Assembly: GCA_002730365.1 (NCBI GenBank)
Contig: PBZZ01000115.1
Span: 1 to 7,015, forward strand
Length of the DNA stretch: 7,015 bases
Reading direction: 5' to 3'
Source: Deltaproteobacteria bacterium
Lineage (GTDB): Bacteria > SAR324 > NAC60-12
Shown here: in pieces, positions 5,681 through 7,015 of the stretch
How positions within the stretch are numbered: position 1 is the stretch's first letter
Layout of the letters: each line of letters starts with the position of its first letter
Program-made: the position numbers and the translations under genes
The notes under the pieces: model-generated
What the model saw: only the letters and a program-made list of their open reading frames with translations
Told to the model about the DNA's origin: nothing
Database searches by the model: none

Positions 5681-5752
5681 GTTTGTTATAAGAGCATCGG
5701 TGTGTTGGCTCATAATCAATAGCCAAGAAACAACGATGTTCTTATAACGAAT
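5681..5752. repeat. Long imperfect hairpin, about 28 base pairs with a 10-nt loop
   Basis: GTTATAAGAGCATCG (5685-5699) pairs with CGATGTTCTTATAAC (5734-5748) with one G-U. Three more pairs follow (5701-5703 with 5730-5732), and then TTGGCT (5705-5710) with AGCCAA (5721-5726). Interruptions are two G-A mismatches and a small bulge. Four outer pairs including two G-U extend it to 5681 and 5752. The loop is 5711-5720. It has no T run suited to a terminator, and both flanking genes point away from it. It could be a miniature element with terminal inverted repeats, a structured RNA, or a regulatory DNA palindrome. Confidence 0.75.
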
Positions 5753-5861
5753 TATTATGCTTTTTAACTACCCAAAGTCATCCACTGGCAACGTCTTTTC
5801 CAGTTCCTACAAGCCGTTCCTAGTGGCTTCTAGTCTATCCTGAATGGCTTTTACAGAAATT

Positions 5862-5916
5862 ATACATCAAGATCAGCATTACCACTAAGTTCGATCAACA
5901 CTTGATTATGATGTAT
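5862..5916. promoter_or_regulatory. Nested inverted repeats upstream of the ABM-like gene
   Basis: ATACATCA (5862-5869) is complementary to TGATGTAT (5909-5916). Inside this pair ATCAA (5894-5898) and TTGAT (5902-5906) form a tight stem with a CAC loop. The block ends 54 bases before the ATG at 5971, where an operator or promoter would be expected. The regulator is unknown. Confidence 0.3.
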
Positions 5917-5970
5917 CTATTAGTTAGTAAGTTTTGAAATCACTTTTCCTTAACTTCTGTAGGAATCGAC

Positions 5971-6288
5971 ATGGCAATGATGGTTTGGATCACCGTAAAG
6001 GTAAAAGATGGCAATCTTGATAAGGTGATTGAATTAGCTGATGAGCCTCATGGCAATGCTTTTACAGCTTCACAAAAAGGTTGTGAACGCTTGGAAAGAT
6101 CTATTTCACATGAAAATCCTAATCACATATTGTTGACTGAACTTTGGAGTTCTAAAGAAGAATGGGATGTCTACTTTGCAATGGCTAAAACAGTAAGAGA
6201 TGAAAACGGTTGGAATGCTCGGTTCCTCCCTTTGTTAGAGGAAGATGGCGTCCAAATCACATTTTCTGAGATGGATAAATCTCTGTGA
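5971..6288 (+). CDS. Small ABM-fold protein (antibiotic biosynthesis monooxygenase-like domain)
   Basis: This 105-residue protein starts at ATG 5971 with AGGA six bases upstream. The order of elements fits a single ABM domain, a dimeric alpha/beta barrel: a first strand MMVWITVKVKDG, a helix with DKVIELADE, a CERLERSI strand with 'HENPNHILLTELWSSKEEWDVY' (strand, then helix with the typical 'W-x-S-x-E-x-W' turn), and a C-terminal strand EEDGVQITFSEMD. Family members include heme-degrading and quinol-oxidising enzymes and many uncharacterised stress proteins, so the ABM fold alone does not give a reaction. No cofactor motif is visible. There is no signal peptide, so it is cytoplasmic. It is followed by a hairpin cluster and two small DUF3764-like genes on the same strand, which may share its physiological setting but are too far away (over 200 bases) for tight coupling. 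Confidence 0.75.
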   Translation: MAMMVWITVKVKDGNLDKVIELADEPHGNAFTASQKGCERLERSISHENPNHILLTELWSSKEEWDVYFAMAKTVRDENGWNARFLPLLEEDGVQITFSEMDKSL

Positions 6289-6393
6289 GTGGAGTCGGCT
6301 CACTCAGTCCTGCAACACTTCCGCCGACTGATTCCCATTGACCAGCATCGGATCCTAAATTCGTTGATCCGAGATTTAGTTAGCCAACTAAAT
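6286..6393 (+). repeat. Cluster of four hairpin-forming inverted repeats after the ABM-like gene
   Basis: TGAGTG (6286-6291, including the stop codon) pairs with CACTCA (6301-6306). AGTCGGC (6293-6299) pairs with GCCGACT (6323-6329) and competes with the first stem. TCGGATC (6348-6354) pairs with GATCCGA (6366-6372). ATTTAGTT (6374-6381) pairs with AACTAAAT (6386-6393). All stems are perfect, but none ends in a clear T tract. They may terminate, stabilise or process the transcript. Confidence 0.55.
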
Positions 6394-6500
6394 TGCTCAA
6401 ACGATACTTTAGCCGCTTGCTAATTAGTCTCTGATACATTGGTATTTTTCCGTTAAACTCATACTCCCCAAAGTTAAATTTTAGATTTTTGAGGAACCAA

Positions 6501-6767
6501 ATGAAACAAATCGTCATCGTCAAGCCTACCAAAGGCTATGCACATTGGAAAAATGCCATCGAAGGTGAAACCCACATAAAAGCAAGAGCAGAGTCAGGAA
6601 TACATTTCTTAGGATATGGCTTCCAAGAGGATACAGAGAGAATTTATATAGTAGAAGAACTTGAATCCCCAGATGCTGCTGAAAAGCTTTTTGCCAAATT
6701 TGAGAATTATCCGGAAGAGATGGGAGTAGACTTGTCCTCAGTTCAGATAATCCCACTGGAAGATTGA
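6501..6767 (+). CDS. Small DUF3764-like protein, copy 1
   Basis: This 88-residue protein starts at ATG 6501 with GAGGA (6491-6495) five bases upstream. A TTG four codons earlier overlaps that ribosome site, so the ATG is preferred. It begins MKQIVIVKPTKGYAHWKNAI and continues with a strand-helix-strand pattern (HFLGYGFQED, then RIYIVEELESPDAAEKLFAKF), ending IIPLED. This layout suggests a ferredoxin-like alpha/beta fold like the small DUF3764-type proteins of cyanobacteria and relatives, which have no assigned function. The family name is from memory and tentative. The next gene (6894) is a paralogue: residues Y13, W16, K17 and G22 and the spacing from the start are identical. It has no signal peptide. 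It lies 212 bases after the ABM-like gene, so it probably has its own promoter. Confidence 0.7.
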   Translation: MKQIVIVKPTKGYAHWKNAIEGETHIKARAESGIHFLGYGFQEDTERIYIVEELESPDAAEKLFAKFENYPEEMGVDLSSVQIIPLED

Positions 6768-6893
6768 CCAGTAGCGGGGATCTTATCAAACATTAATCCC
6801 ATCTCTATCTTTCTACTTCAATAAATGGTGATCCGTTGATTTTTGAATCTGAACTCCACAACTGGCTTGAGCCCACTAATCAAGAAAGACACT

Positions 6894-7015
6894 ATGCGAC
6901 TATTAATGAATGCTGAATTATCAACAACTTATGTTGAATGGAAAAAAGTATATGATGGCCATAAATGGGCTCGAGATGAAGCCAATATGAAGGAAATTCT
7001 AGTTGGCTGGTGTGA
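6894..7015 (+). CDS. Small DUF3764-like protein, copy 2 (runs off right edge)
   Basis: From ATG 6894 the frame is open for 40 codons plus two bases to the window end. It begins MRLLMNAELSTTYVEWKKVY, then DGHKWARDEANMKEILVGWC. It aligns without gaps to copy 1 from the first Met: Y13, W16, K17, G22 and a later [FV]-G-[YW] strand coincide. This supports both the start and the paralogy; an in-frame ATG at 6906 would break the alignment. The ribosome site is weak (AAGAAAG). Function is unknown. It is 126 bases after copy 1 on the same strand, consistent with an old tandem duplication since overall identity is low. Confidence 0.65.
   Translation, partial: MRLLMNAELSTTYVEWKKVYDGHKWARDEANMKEILVGWC

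Larger units (their letters stand above)
5610..5970. other. Divergent intergenic region between the MORN gene and the ABM-like gene
   Basis: These 361 bases contain no believable ORF. They hold the long hairpin at 5681-5752, a small AAGCC/GGCTT stem (5810-5830 area), and nested inverted repeats at 5862-5916 that precede the ABM-like gene. Promoters for both flanking genes should be here, but I see no near-consensus -35/-10 pair. TTGATT (5902-5907) is the best -35 candidate for the plus-strand gene and lacks a good -10 partner. Confidence 0.5.

Noticed and set aside
6781..6810. GGGAT/ATCCC stem after the first DUF3764-like gene
   Set aside because: Five pairs with a 13-14 nt loop and no T tract; chance level.

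Overview
The window looks like chromosomal DNA of a Gram-negative bacterium. Two proteins carry Sec-type N-termini (a membrane-anchored PQQ-type sugar dehydrogenase and a secreted caspase-fold/MORN protein), there is a probable lipoprotein, and a UmuD of the proteobacterial/cyanobacterial type is present. Base composition is moderate (4261-4320 has 26 G/C of 60) apart from a GC-richer patch around umuD (2341-2400 has 34 of 60). I cannot name the taxon. The small DUF3764-like genes and the caspase/MORN fusion would suit a cyanobacterium or another aquatic lineage such as SAR324, but that is a guess.

Layout: 1-144 (minus) is the N-terminal helix-turn-helix of a DtxR/MntR-type metalloregulator running off the left edge. 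Next comes an AT-rich divergent intergenic region (145-607) holding nested palindromes near the regulator and a convincing plus-strand intrinsic terminator just before the next gene. 608-1846 (plus) is a GSDH-type sugar dehydrogenase. 2043-2228 (plus) is a small ORF whose protein-like reading continues upstream without a start codon. 2342-2782 (minus) is umuD, with no umuC after it. 2985-3302 (minus) is a small cysteine-rich exported protein. 3350-3632 (plus) may be the remains of a decayed gene, with a plus-strand terminator hairpin just beyond it. 3636-5609 (minus) is the centrepiece: signal peptide, caspase-like domain in which the catalytic Cys is Ser, an EF-hand-like loop, and ten full 23-residue MORN repeats. 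5610-5970 is a divergent intergenic region with a long 72-nt hairpin. 5971-6288 (plus) is an ABM-fold small protein, followed by a cluster of hairpins and then two tandem DUF3764-like paralogues (6501-6767 and 6894 to the right edge).

No operon dominates. The genes are mostly singletons separated by 100-460 bases of structured intergenic DNA. The best candidates for something undescribed are the pseudo-caspase/MORN protein, the long hairpin upstream of it, the tandem DUF3764-like pair behind an ABM gene, the orphan umuD in a GC-shifted patch, and the terminator-bearing leader of the sugar dehydrogenase.
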